Shown here: positions 1 to 7,872 of the stretch, piece after piece
Layout of the letters: each line of letters starts with the position of its first letter
How positions within the stretch are numbered: position 1 is the first letter of the stretch
Assembly: GCF_023206395.1 (NCBI RefSeq)
Contig: NZ_CP066150.1
Span: 1,798,001 to 1,862,000 of the forward strand
Source of the DNA: Vibrio sp. ED004
GTDB taxonomy: Bacteria; Pseudomonadota; Gammaproteobacteria; Enterobacterales; Vibrionaceae
DNA: 64,000 nucleotides
Reading direction: 5' to 3'
Notes under the pieces: generated by a model
Database searches by the model: none
What the model saw: only the letters and a program-made list of their open reading frames with translations
Told to the model about the DNA's origin: nothing
Translations under genes and position numbers: made by a program

Positions 1-210
1 TGCCAGAAATTATACGGCTCAAAGAAGTATTGGAAAGAGCGATATGGATACAACAGACGTTCACTCTCAGAACCGGCGATGTATCAAGTTAAACAGTTGC
101 TAGGAGGAATATTGAGCTTAAGAAATTACAATGCAAAGGTGGGTGAAACTTACGCGATGATAAAAGCGTTGGACAAGCTTACTGGGTTAGGCGCACCATT
201 AACTTTATAG
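1..210 (+). pseudogene. IS5-family (IS903-group) transposase, C-terminal fragment
   Basis: The frame is already open at the window edge and runs to TAG at 208-210. It holds about 69 residues of a DDE transposase C-terminus. The Y(2)R(3)E(6)K signature of the IS4/IS5 superfamily is readable in YNRRSLSEPAMYQVK, where the E is the third catalytic acidic residue, followed by LLGG, RNYNAKVGE and ALDKLTGLG. The same C-terminus occurs in the copies at 2366-3415, 6676-7108 and 21352-22301. Whether the rest of this copy is intact lies outside the window. No inverted repeat is seen after the stop, so the right end looks lost. Confidence 0.85.
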
Positions 211-333
211 GATGAGTCTATTCTGATTAACTACGCTCTATCTGGGCCAGCAGAAATCTAGCCCAGATTCAAGATGACAAGTACCTAATTAAAAAGCGTA
301 GCTATCAATTCAGAACAGGATTAGCACAAATTA

Positions 334-1824
334 TCATTTAAAATCTTGAGCCCAAAATGACTGAATACCTGCTTTAGCAGAGGGCTTAGCGTCTCTAGAG
401 GCAATACCCACTATAGTATGACCTGCTCCCATAACGTTCTGACAATGCCCTTCGTGTCCAGCCCAACTGCTATGGCCTGCATTATTTTTGTTGCCGTCAG
501 TTCTAGGCTCTGTATAACCAATAATTGGAATAATTGCTGATTTAGATTCTAATACGAATGCGTTTTGCGCATTAAGATGTCCCCAATGACCTTGAGCATT
601 TCGGTTATATTGTTCATCTGAGGTGATTTGCGCATCAGTTTTCAAACTATCATTCCAAGCGACTGGTGAAACGGCTGGGTAGACACCAGCTGGATCTTTC
701 CCGTGCGAATCGCAATAACGTGCTGTAGAGCGCGCGCAGTTTGTTGCTATCACAGTTTGATACCCAATAGCACTACTTGTTACGCCCTTAGGAATATTAA
801 CGATCTTACACCAGTTTTTGCTAGCTACACTACCACCAGGAGAGCTCCCAAACACTGTACCATCAAGTATTTTACTTCCTGTCAGTGCATTGAAATCATA
901 AACGTCAGTGTTAACATTATTGCTTACAGATAACGTAATCAATCCATTATTATCCACATTAAACAATGCATTTCCGGCATTATTCGCAGCCGCTACTATA
1001 TGTGGCCCTTGAATAGATAACCAGGCAGGTCCAAAACTATCTTCAAGTTGTTCACCATAAGCTTTTGCTAAGAATTCATATGTGTGTAGTGCGCTCTTAG
1101 CTCCAGATGAATCAATAGAAAAGACTGTTCCAACCTGTGCCAACTTTAACTTTGCATCCATTTTTGCATTTTTGAACTCATATGAGGCAAGCAAATTATT
1201 ACTGCATTTCTGGCCAGTAGCAGAATAGCCATACGCATACTCTGCAATATTCCCGTCAACGGTAAGAACATTAGCATCACGTTGAGCAGACAATTGCGTC
1301 GATTTATAACAATGCCACTCGTTCCCATTTTGAATGATGATGGTCGCTTTTGCAGGACCTCCTATAGCAGGGGATGGTGATGTCGAGAATTGTATTTGTG
1401 TGTTAACGATATCTGCCCCTCCAAACAAAGGCACATTGTTTGACACTGCTATCTTGTCATAATGTTTGAAAGTACTGTTCTGCGAAGCATTAGCATTTTC
1501 AAGCAAACCATTAATTACAGTAAAGATATTACCTTTAGGCGTAGGTTGTACCGAATTGTTGATTCCACCAACCTTACTTGTAACCGGTCCTAATCCGCCG
1601 ATTTGATTTTTTAACTGTGTTATTTGTTGACTGGTTAATACACCTTTCGGCTGATTTAATAACGTCTGTATCTGTTGATTTGTCAATGTACTTACAGGTT
1701 GTTGCATTAAATTTGAAATCTGCTTAGGTGTTAAATTTTGTGTATGAGTATTTGTTCCATCAGAAGATGAATTACAAGCGGCAAGTAATATTGGAGCTAA
1801 TAAAATAAAAAAACGTGAATACAT
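334..1824 (-). CDS. Lipoprotein with N-terminal repeats and C-terminal CAP-like domain
   Basis: A 496-residue predicted lipoprotein whose signal peptide ends in a lipobox, LLAAC, at Cys17. Residues about 30-80 carry three copies of a 16-17 residue unit of the form LTxxQIxxLxxQ. The last ~150 residues show, in order, ATNCARSTARYC, PAVSPVAWNDSL, a GHWGH segment, GHCQNVMGAGHTIVGIA and FWAQDF. This is the order of signature motifs in bacterial CAP (SCP/PR1, YkwD-like) proteins (N-R...C, WN..L, H, GHC.N.M...T..G.A, W.Q.F). The motifs are seen; the family call is inference. The middle 250 residues are unrecognised. A paralogue lies at 8303-9709 on the other strand. The function of such CAP lipoproteins is unknown. 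Confidence 0.8.
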   Translation of the reverse strand: MYSRFFILLAPILLAACNSSSDGTNTHTQNLTPKQISNLMQQPVSTLTNQQIQTLLNQPKGVLTSQQITQLKNQIGGLGPVTSKVGGINNSVQPTPKGNIFTVINGLLENANASQNSTFKHYDKIAVSNNVPLFGGADIVNTQIQFSTSPSPAIGGPAKATIIIQNGNEWHCYKSTQLSAQRDANVLTVDGNIAEYAYGYSATGQKCSNNLLASYEFKNAKMDAKLKLAQVGTVFSIDSSGAKSALHTYEFLAKAYGEQLEDSFGPAWLSIQGPHIVAAANNAGNALFNVDNNGLITLSVSNNVNTDVYDFNALTGSKILDGTVFGSSPGGSVASKNWCKIVNIPKGVTSSAIGYQTVIATNCARSTARYCDSHGKDPAGVYPAVSPVAWNDSLKTDAQITSDEQYNRNAQGHWGHLNAQNAFVLESKSAIIPIIGYTEPRTDGNKNNAGHSSWAGHEGHCQNVMGAGHTIVGIASRDAKPSAKAGIQSFWAQDFK

Positions 1825-2365
1825 AGAACAAGTCCTCAGGATGATTATACGAAATACGAACGATGAAGTAATAATTGCACGCGATGTTCAATTAAAACAA
1901 TTACATAAAAATCAATTGGATAGCAATACAGCCCCATATTGACGCTCAAAAAACAGAGGAGATAATGCCCTAATTTATATTTATTTATAATAGTTAAAAT
2001 CAATATAACCTTGAAGTTCTCAAATATGAGACAAGGTTTTTCTATGTATAAATCAAGAGTAAGCATTTAAATTTAAATTTAAATTTAAATAATGTAATCA
2101 ATAAATTAGACCACAAAAGCAGAACAAAATAAAAAAACAGTGTACATAATCGATTTATTTTGATACGTGACAGGTGAAAAATCTCTAAGTAATGTTAGGG
2201 ATTATATGATTTTAGATGAACATTGAGTGTAAACCCTACTCAATATGAAGGATTTATCATAAATGAAATACAAAGAACCTTATAGATTTACATTTAAATA
2301 ACAACAAAATATTCCCTTTTAAATATAAAAATGAATATATGTGAAGAGTTGTGTAAATTCGTAAT
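1825..2365. other. AT-rich intergenic stretch
   Basis: About 540 bases of very AT-rich DNA between the CAP-like lipoprotein and an insertion sequence. It should hold the lipoprotein promoter, but I cannot pick one out with confidence. An ATTTAA tandem repeat lies inside. I see no convincing gene; a 73-codon open stretch on the minus strand has no ribosome binding site and looks like chance. Confidence 0.6.
2065..2090. repeat. (ATTTAA)4 tandem repeat
   Basis: Four full copies and a partial fifth of the hexamer ATTTAA. Because the unit is nearly self-complementary, the whole block is also a palindrome. It is simple AT-rich sequence upstream of the lipoprotein gene. Confidence 0.9.
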
Positions 2366-3415
2366 GGCTTTGTTGCGTAATTAAATTTAGAGATAGAGCC
2401 ACCCCGTTTCGCGTATTTCTTAGTCAATACGACAAGTTTCAGGCATACCTAACCCAGTAAGCTTGTCCAACGCTTTTATCATCGCGTAAGTTTCACCCAC
2501 CTGTGCATTGTAATTTCTTAAGCTCAATCGTCCTCCTAGCAACTGTTTAACTCGATACATCGCCGTTTCTGAGAGTGAACGTCTGTGGTATCCATACCGC
2601 TCTTTCCAGTACTTATTTGAGCCGTATAATTTCTGGCAACCCACGGTGAGATTTCGAGGGTGAGCACGCCCCCAGAAGGCTGCCCCTTCTCTTGGGGGAA
2701 CAAGCGCAGTGGCTCCCTGAATCTGAATCGCAGCGTGACACGCTCCCGTGTCGTAAGCGCCATCACCAGACACCTCAAAGATACTTCGGCGTGTTTGTTT
2801 CAGTAAGTTCGGGAAGACTTCTCCATCTGTAACCGTTGATAAACTAAGCTCGGCGGCAATGATCTCATAATTGCTTGTATCGACGGCAATATGAAGTTTT
2901 CGCCAGACTCTACGCTTGCTGTCTGTCCCGTACTTTTTGACTTTCCATTCACCTTCTCCATAAACCTTAAGGCCAGTAGAATCAATGGCTAGGTGCTGTA
3001 TTGACCTTCTCGTTTTAGTCTTAAATGAGACCTCAACTTGCTTGGCTCTACGGCTGATGCAGGTGTAATGCGGTCAACTTAACGGTACATGGACCAACCT
3101 AAATATCGAGTCGATAAATCCTTGCAGCGCTCTCAGTGGCATAGAGAAATCCGTTTCACCATGAGTGCTGTCGTGATAGTTAAATCACTGAACCGACGCG
3201 GCCTCCCGCGCTTATTCTGTTTGCTTTGCGCCCACCCGCTTATTGCCTCTTCATCAATCAAAAAGTCAGAGAGCCACGGTTAATGAGTGATTGGTTGTAT
3301 TGCTTCCAGTTGGTTGTTTTGTAACGAGGTTTAGGCATAGGGCTAAGAGAGAGTGGACGTAGCTCATCAGATCGTAGGTTCTTGCTTTAGTTCCATTGAA
3401 TTACGCGACAAAGCC
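2366..3415 (-). mobile_element. IS5-family (IS903-group) insertion sequence, inactivated copy
   Basis: A ~1050-bp element bounded by inverted repeats: GGCTTTGTTGCGTAATT on the left and AATTACGCGACAAAGCC on the right. The ends and length are close to those of IS903 (GGCTTTGTTG, about 1.06 kb). The 9 bases on each side (2357-2365 and 3416-3424) do not match, so no target duplication remains. Loss of the duplication suggests recombination between copies or an old insertion with decayed flanks. Confidence 0.88.
2420..3338 (-). pseudogene. IS5-family transposase, frameshifted
   Basis: Translation from ATG at 3338 gives MPKPRYKTTNWKQYNQSL up to GSLTF, then a 1-base loss shifts the frame (a related copy reads LTFWIDEEAISGW). 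A second shift follows in the MVKRI region, and others before the C-terminal half, which reads on from SGDGAYDTGA to a stop at 2420. The second catalytic aspartate (SGDGAYD) and the Y(2)R(3)E(6)K signature are present, but at least three frameshifts make the gene non-functional. Confidence 0.88.
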
Positions 3416-3508
3416 CGTGTTTTGCTCAGCTTAAGGCTGATATTGTAATATTTAACAAATCGAGCTTATCTCTGGTATTAACATATTCTAATACGTATTA
3501 CTTTTTTC

Positions 3509-3919
3509 TTAATTTATGGTGAGGCTGTGCGAATTGTCGTAACGTAAGACGTTGTAATAAAATGCGGCAACCAATGAGGTTCCCAAGCAACTTATCGCCG
3601 TAAAATCCGACGCAAAAAAACGAAGAATTAATGCCATTGGAAAACTAAAAACGATGCACCAACCCACCGTATACAACACGTTAGAGAATACGCCACTGGC
3701 TTTATAAGGTCTATTGTAACGATCAATGATAAAACAGAGCGCCGCTAAAGTTAAAAATATCGCCATGACAAAATTAATGCTAGAAAGCTCTCCATACCCA
3801 GGTAATCCCCCGTCCCACCTCGGCTCCATAGCTCCAAGTTGATTAGAATAGTTAATCACCGAGGAAAGTAGTGAATAGATTAATGTGAACGCTTTCGTTG
3901 TTAATTCTTGTAATATCAT
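3509..3919 (-). CDS. Small membrane protein, unrecognised
   Basis: A 136-residue protein starting MILQELTTKAFTLIYSLL; this ATG is chosen because GGAGAG sits 4 bases upstream, although an in-frame ATG 4 codons earlier is possible. Three hydrophobic segments are visible, at roughly residues 48-65, 82-103 and 108-122. The first 45 residues are amphipathic and include PRWDGGLPGYGEL. I do not recognise the family. The gene is flanked by insertion sequences, with a perfect palindrome at 3997-4020 in its leader. Confidence 0.55.
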   Translation of the reverse strand: MILQELTTKAFTLIYSLLSSVINYSNQLGAMEPRWDGGLPGYGELSSINFVMAIFLTLAALCFIIDRYNRPYKASGVFSNVLYTVGWCIVFSFPMALILRFFASDFTAISCLGTSLVAAFYYNVLRYDNSHSLTIN

Positions 3920-3996
3920 GATGCTCTCCATTATAAGTCCTTATACTAAAATAAAGATTAGTGGAAATAAGTACAGGCAATAAAACAGTGTATTTT

Positions 3997-4020
3997 ATTA
4001 TTCTCATTATTGAGAATAAT
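3997..4020. promoter_or_regulatory. Perfect palindrome upstream of the membrane protein gene
   Basis: The arms ATTATTCTCA and TGAGAATAAT are exact inverted repeats around the four bases TTAT. The site is ~78 bases upstream of the start at 3919. It resembles a repressor operator and has a loose likeness to Fur boxes, which also contain TGAGAAT/ATTCTCA-type halves. It has no T run that would make it a terminator. The regulator is not identified. Confidence 0.5.
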
Positions 4021-4105
4021 TTAGAGATAAAGTGGAAATTAATGCTCTGTTTATAATAATCTTGTTTCTTATGAAACAATAAATCAGCGTCAGTCGCTGA
4101 TTTTT

Positions 4106-4123
4106 AACGTTGTTGTACCAAAC
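4106..4123 (+). mobile_element. Left tip of a disrupted IS110-family element
   Basis: AACGTTGTTGTACC matches the tip of the IS110-family fragment at 7589-7872 (GCGTTGTTGTACC when read on the minus strand). The rest of this element resumes at 6506 after the inserted IS5-type element. Bases 4115-4123 are the left copy of that element's target duplication. Confidence 0.6.
4115..4123. repeat. 9-bp target-site duplication, left copy
   Basis: GTACCAAAC, repeated exactly at 6506-6514. Nine bases is the duplication length typical of the IS903 group of IS5. It fixes the outer borders of the composite element. Confidence 0.9.
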
Positions 4124-4200
4124 GGCGTTATTTACTAAATCAGTTGAACTTTTCCTCAGTCCTGCGATCTGATCCCATGTAGTAGATGCATGGTGGTGTC

Positions 4201-5153
4201 ATGGGTAAGTAGAAGAAGAAGAAGATAACGAACTGGAACAAGTATAATGAAGCCTTATGTAAAAGAGGCTCAGTCACATTTTGGATTGATGACTCAGCCG
4301 TTGAAGCGTGGCAATGCAAGAGTCACCATGGCAAACGTGGTAGAGGCTTTCAATTTTCTGATACCACTATTGAAACTGCTTTGATGATAAAAAGCATATT
4401 CTCTCTCCCGTTACGTGCGCTCCAAGGTTTTATCGACTCTATATTTGCATTGATGAGTGTCCCTTTACGTTCCTCTGACTACACCAGTATCAGTATCAGT
4501 ATCAGTATCAGTATCAGTATCAGTATCAGTATCAGTAAGCGTTCAAAGACGGTTCAGGAAAAATACAAGAATAAATCCAAAGGCCCAGTTCGCCATATTG
4601 CGATTGATTCAACAGGTTTGAAAGTCTTTGGGGAAGGTGAATGGAAAGTTAAAAAGCATGGAGCAGAAAAACGTAGGACTTGGCGTAAATTGCACCTCGC
4701 TGTTGATTTCGTTACCCACGATGTGATTAGCGCAGAAGTCAGTCTCGTCAATGTTGGTGATAGTGAAGAGCTCCCAACACTATTGAACCCGCTTCGTAGA
4801 AAGGTTCATTCTGTCTCTGCTGATGGTGCTTATGACACCAAAAGGTGTCATGAAGTATTACAGAGTAAGGGCTGCAAGCCTCTCATACCTCCCAGAAAAA
4901 ATGCGGGTTATTGGCAGGAGGGGCATCCTCGGAATGATGCGGTCGATGCACTTAAAACGATATGTTAGCTCAGTGGAAAACTGACTCTGGCTATCACAAC
5001 CGTTCAATCTCTGAGACCGCAATGTCTCGATATAAAGGACTGACTAGCGGTACATTGAGCTTGAGATGTTATAACGCTCAAGTTGGTGAGGCATTGGCCA
5101 ATGTGAAAGCAATGAACAAAGTCCTAGGGCTAGGTATCCCTGTTAGAAACTAA
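4201..5153 (+). pseudogene. IS5-family transposase with stop codon, frameshift and Ser-Ile expansion
   Basis: The start ATGGGTAAG is followed at codon 4 by TAG, where a sister fragment at 18322-18588 has a serine codon (GKSKKKITNW). The same frame then runs to 4968, covering VTFWIDDSAVEAWQ, the first D in HIAIDSTGLKVFGEGEWK and the second in SADGAYD. A frameshift near 4960 moves the C-terminus to the frame ending at 5153 (YHNRSISETAMSRYK, again Y(2)R(3)E(6)K). A hexamer expansion at 4485-4537 inserts an alternating Ser-Ile run after DYT. One nonsense and one frameshift make it inactive, although its ends and target duplication survive. Confidence 0.88.
4485..4537 (+). repeat. (CAGTAT)8 in-frame hexamer repeat
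   Basis: Eight exact copies of CAGTAT plus CAGTA. In the transposase frame it encodes alternating Ser and Ile. Related transposases have only one such unit here (ISKR or ISRR type). Because the unit is 6 bases, expansion keeps the frame. Confidence 0.95.
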
Positions 5154-5202
5154 CAGGTAAACACCGTAGGATAACTGCGTCCTCTACCTGATTTGATCAT
5201 AT

Positions 5203-5402
5203 ATGGACACTTCCTATTGGCAAGTAGTAAATCTGAAAATTTTAGGTAAAAGATTGCAGACATATATCCGAGTTCAAGGACTCTTAATGATTTCCGCTGA
5301 GCATGCTCTTATCAACAACACGAACTTGAAAGTCCTAAGATCAAATCAGAGTTCCATACTCACGGTCTTACCTGTTTTCTCATTTTCACTTCATGCGCAA
5401 TT
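5203..5402 (-). ncRNA. Putative IS110 guide RNA (seekRNA/bridge RNA) region
   Basis: This ~200-base stretch between the transposase stop and the element end has no gene. IS1111-type IS110 elements encode their guide RNA at this place, read in the same direction as the transposase. Read on the minus strand it contains CTGATTTGATC (from 5349 to 5339), identical to the left insertion flank at 5188-5198. Further on it has GTTGTTGA (5319 to 5312), whose complement TCAACAAC resembles the right flank TAACAAC. Local pairing is possible: AGGACT/AGTCCT enclosing this area, and GAGCATGCTC at its tip. The RNA and its ends are inferred, not shown. Confidence 0.65.
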
Positions 5403-6431
5403 TTAGATAGATAGTAATTCAGGATTGTAATGTTGCTGATTAGCCAATAAAGCCCATGCAATTCGAGCATTCCGATTAGCCAATGCGACTATTGCCACAT
5501 TCTTGTGTTTTCGTTTCAGTAAGTCATTCAACCAGCGGTGAGTATAAGTGGTTGACTGTTGTTTTAAGTGTCCGAGAACAGCTCTTGCACCATGCACTAG
5601 TAGTCTTCGTAAATAGCCATCCCCCCTCTTGCTTATACCAAGCAATACTTGTTTGCCACCCGTTGAAAACTGCTTAGGTACAAGTCCAATCCATGCAGAT
5701 ACCTGCCGTCCATTATTAAAAGATGCGGGGTCACCTATACTGGCAACAAGTGCGGTGGCAGTTATAGGGCCAATTCCAGGGATCTCTGCAATTCTTTTAG
5801 AATCAACATTCGTACTGTGCCATTGTTCAATTTCTTTTGTTAACGCACTAATTCGTGAAGAAAGCTCATCAATCAGTTCTTTTAAATGAGCAACCAAACA
5901 GCGAACCGATGGAGACAAATTATTTTCAGCATCCTCTAAAACCATAGGGATCTGCTTGTTAAGTGATGCACTTCCTTTAGGAAAGACAAGACCAAACTCA
6001 GCCAGCAACCCACGTAATTGATTAGTTTGGCCAGTTTTCACTGATACTAATCTTTCTCTAGCTTTGTGAACAGAAAGGATTGATTGCTGTTCAATCGATT
6101 TTATGGGTACGAAACGCATGTTAGGACGAGTTACCGCTTCACAGATTGCTTCAGCATCAGCGGTATCGTTCTTATTTGATTTCACATAGGGCTTAACAAA
6201 CTGCGGAGGCATAAGCTTAACGTCATGGCCAAATTGCTTGAATACTCTTGCCCAATAATGAGCACTGGAGCAAGCTTCCATACCAACAAGACAAGGAGGC
6301 ATATTGTTCAACGTTTCGGACAACTTCTTTCTGCTGATATTTTTCTTCAAAAGAACTTTACCTGATGAATCTACTCCGTGAAGAGCAAAAGAAGATTTAG
6401 CTAAGTCGATACCTAAAGTTGCAATGGTCAT
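5403..6431 (-). CDS. IS110-family transposase (DEDD recombinase)
   Basis: A 342-residue protein of normal length for the IS1111 group. The N-terminal RuvC-like domain shows the DEDD residues: D9 in LGIDLAK, E52 in VGMEACSSAHYW, and D89/D92 in KNDTADAEAI. A coiled region around residues 180-205 links to the C-terminal domain, with the helix-hairpin segment IAEIPGIGPITATAL and the catalytic serine around S256 in KQFSTGGKQVLLG. These enzymes use a guide RNA to choose donor and target. No frameshift or stop is visible, so this is probably the only complete transposase in the window. Confidence 0.93.
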   Translation of the reverse strand: MTIATLGIDLAKSSFALHGVDSSGKVLLKKNISRKKLSETLNNMPPCLVGMEACSSAHYWARVFKQFGHDVKLMPPQFVKPYVKSNKNDTADAEAICEAVTRPNMRFVPIKSIEQQSILSVHKARERLVSVKTGQTNQLRGLLAEFGLVFPKGSASLNKQIPMVLEDAENNLSPSVRCLVAHLKELIDELSSRISALTKEIEQWHSTNVDSKRIAEIPGIGPITATALVASIGDPASFNNGRQVSAWIGLVPKQFSTGGKQVLLGISKRGDGYLRRLLVHGARAVLGHLKQQSTTYTHRWLNDLLKRKHKNVAIVALANRNARIAWALLANQQHYNPELLSI

Positions 6432-6505
6432 GGTCTCTTCCTTATTTATGTTACCGACTATAAGTTTAGACGGTGGGTGGAAGTGTCCATATCATTAACA
6501 ACGCC

Positions 6506-6514
6506 GTACCAAAC
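6506..6514. repeat. 9-bp target-site duplication, right copy
   Basis: GTACCAAAC, the exact partner of 4115-4123, directly after the right end (AACAACGCC) of the IS5-type element. Confidence 0.9.
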
Positions 6515-6549
6515 TAATAGTACAATCAGTGAGAACAGGAGTAACAAGT

Positions 6550-6675
6550 ATGTCTATTAAAGCTATCGGTATCGATATAGCAAAAAATCTCTTCCAAGTA
6601 TATGTGTTGAGTACTGATGGACAAATTTTGATAAGCAGAAAGGTAAAGCGAGATAAGTTTCTTGATACTATCCGC
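6550..6675 (+). pseudogene. IS110-family transposase, N-terminal stub
   Basis: The start MSIKAIGIDIAKNLFQVYVL is preceded by a good GGAG. It carries the first catalytic aspartate (GIDIAK) and runs 42 codons to the edge of the next insertion sequence at 6676. This is the remainder of the element whose left tip is at 4106-4123. It is closely related to the stub at 7589-7815. Confidence 0.85.
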
Positions 6676-7108
6676 GGCTTTGTTGCGTAATTAGATTAAA
6701 GATAGAGCAACTCCGTTTCGGGTATTTCTTAGTCAACACGACAAGTTTCAGGCATACCTACCCTGTAAGCTTGTTCAATGCTTTTATCATCGCGAAAGCT
6801 TCACCCACCTTTGCATTGTCGTTTCTTAAGCTCAGTTGCCCTCCTAGCAACTGTTTAATTCGATATATCGCTATTTCTGAGATTGAACGTTTGTGGTATC
6901 CATACCGCTCTTTCCAATACTTATTTGAGCCCTATAAATTCTGGCAACCCACGGCGAGATTTCGCGGGTGACCACGCTCCTAGAAGGCGACCTCTTCTCT
7001 TGGGGGAATAAGGGCAATGGCTCTCTTAATCTTAGTAGCAGCGTGGCAAACTCTCGTGTCGTAAGCGCCATCACCAGACACCTCAAGGATACTTCGGCGT
7101 GTTTGTTT
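6676..7108 (-). mobile_element. IS5-family (IS903-group) element, truncated
   Basis: It begins with the terminal repeat GGCTTTGTTGCGTAATT and contains, on the minus strand, only the degraded C-terminal part of the transposase, with frame breaks. The sequence matches the copy at 2366-3415 as far as GGCGTGTTTGTTT and then stops where an IS630-family fragment begins. Its insertion cut the IS110-family stub after codon 42. The other end is missing. Confidence 0.85.
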
Positions 7109-7588
7109 TATACCAATCCCGTTAATTTTATGATCTATTGAGGACTCTTAAAAGGAGTCCTTATGAAGCATGATTTTCCGAGTTTGATTAATTCCACATC
7201 CAACGCTCGACTTAAAATACGTTATTTGGCTGTTTCTCATTTTGTTGACGGTAAAAGTCACCTTGAAATAGCTAAGTACCTTAAAGTTAGCAGAGTAAGC
7301 GTTAATAAATGGGTTAAAGCATATCTCGATAATGGTCTTGAAGGGCTTCAGGAGAAAACATACTCAGGTAGACCTCACCGCCTAACTGACGAACAGAAAT
7401 CGCAATTCAAAGAATATGTTGTCGAACATGCCATTAATAAGAATGGTGGTCGTCTCCAAGCGAAAGAGGTTGGGCTTTATATAGAAAGTAATTTCGATAC
7501 ATCATATAAAAAGTCAGCGCTCTATCAGTTATTACACGATACCGCTCTGAGTTGGATTACTACTCGCTCTAAATATTCTAAGCAGTCA
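7109..7588 (+). mobile_element. IS630-family element, 5' part
   Basis: It starts at TATACCAATCCCGTTAAT (IS630 elements insert at TA) and runs through the start of a transposase until it is fused to an IS110 fragment near 7588. The right end and catalytic domain are absent. Confidence 0.65.
7163..7588 (+). pseudogene. IS630-family transposase, DNA-binding domain only
   Basis: The frame opens MKHDFPSLINSTSN after an AAAAGGAG ribosome binding site. It contains a helix-turn-helix (HLEIAKYLKVSRVSVNKWVKAY), a GLEGLQEKTYSGRP linker and a second winged-helix region ending WITTRSKYSKQ. This is the N-terminal DNA-binding half of IS630 transposases; the DDE half is missing. The frame runs on to 7639 only by reading through the antisense of the neighbouring IS110 fragment. 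Confidence 0.8.
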
Positions 7589-7872
7589 GTTATGAGTGAT
7601 ACCTTTAAACCAAGCCCTAAAAAGACTCGTCCCCAATAATGTGATAATGCACATGACTCTATAGCCAGCAGGGTATTATCTGGAGGTTGACCGATTGTAT
7701 GGAGCAATCTGTCTCGATGAACCTTACGGTTTGGCGAGATAGTACCATCAATATTCAATACGCATACTTGAAAGAAATCCTTGGCTAAATCGATACCGAC
7801 AACTTTAATGGACATGGTTGTTACTCCTACTTTTTAATAGCTGTACCTTTAGTGCGGTACAACAACGCTAGA
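7589..7872 (-). mobile_element. IS110-family element, 5' part with transposase stub
   Basis: On the minus strand the transposase starts at 7815 with MSIKVVGIDLAKDFFQVCVL and shows D (GIDLAK) and E (AIESCALSHYWGRVF). It breaks off after KVSLIT near 7589, where IS630 sequence in antisense follows. GTAACAAC with GGAG precedes the start, and the element tip GCGTTGTTGTACC lies near 7860. The third and fourth acidic residues and the C-terminal serine domain are gone. Confidence 0.82.

Larger units (their letters stand above)
5199..6494 (-). mobile_element. Intact IS110-family (IS1111-type) element inside an IS5 end
   Basis: About 1.3 kb with short inverted repeats near its tips: ATATGGACACTTCC at 5201-5214 and GGAAGTGTCCATAT at 6479-6492. 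Such subterminal repeats characterise the IS1111 group of IS110. The transposase is full length and a ~200-base non-coding segment lies downstream of it, as in IS1111 elements. The flanks CTGATTTGAT and TAACAACGCC together rebuild an IS5 inverted repeat. IS1111-type elements that target the inverted repeats of other transposons are known (IS4321/IS5075 in Tn21-family ends). Confidence 0.85.
4124..6505 (+). mobile_element. IS5-family element with a nested IS110-family element
   Basis: The left end reads GGCGTTATTTACTAAATC and the right end closes with TAACAACGCC at 6505. It is bracketed by the exact 9-bp duplication GTACCAAAC. Its own length without the inner element is about 1.09 kb. The right inverted repeat is split: CTGATTTGAT ends near 5197 and TAACAACGCC resumes near 6496, with the IS110-family element between. 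A fragment of the same IS type at 18322-18588 shows the uninterrupted repeat CTGATTTAGTCAACAACGCC. This is a different IS from the GGCTTTGTTGCG copies. Confidence 0.88.

Noticed and set aside
1845..2066. 73-codon minus-strand frame
   Set aside because: AT-rich, no ribosome site, and composition like surrounding non-coding DNA.
3852..4079. 75-codon frame overlapping the small membrane protein gene
   Set aside because: It overlaps a better-supported gene in another frame and spans its promoter and palindrome.
4485..4537. Short regular repeats as a possible CRISPR array
   Set aside because: The units are 6 bases with no spacers, lie inside a transposase frame and keep that frame; it is a simple tandem expansion.
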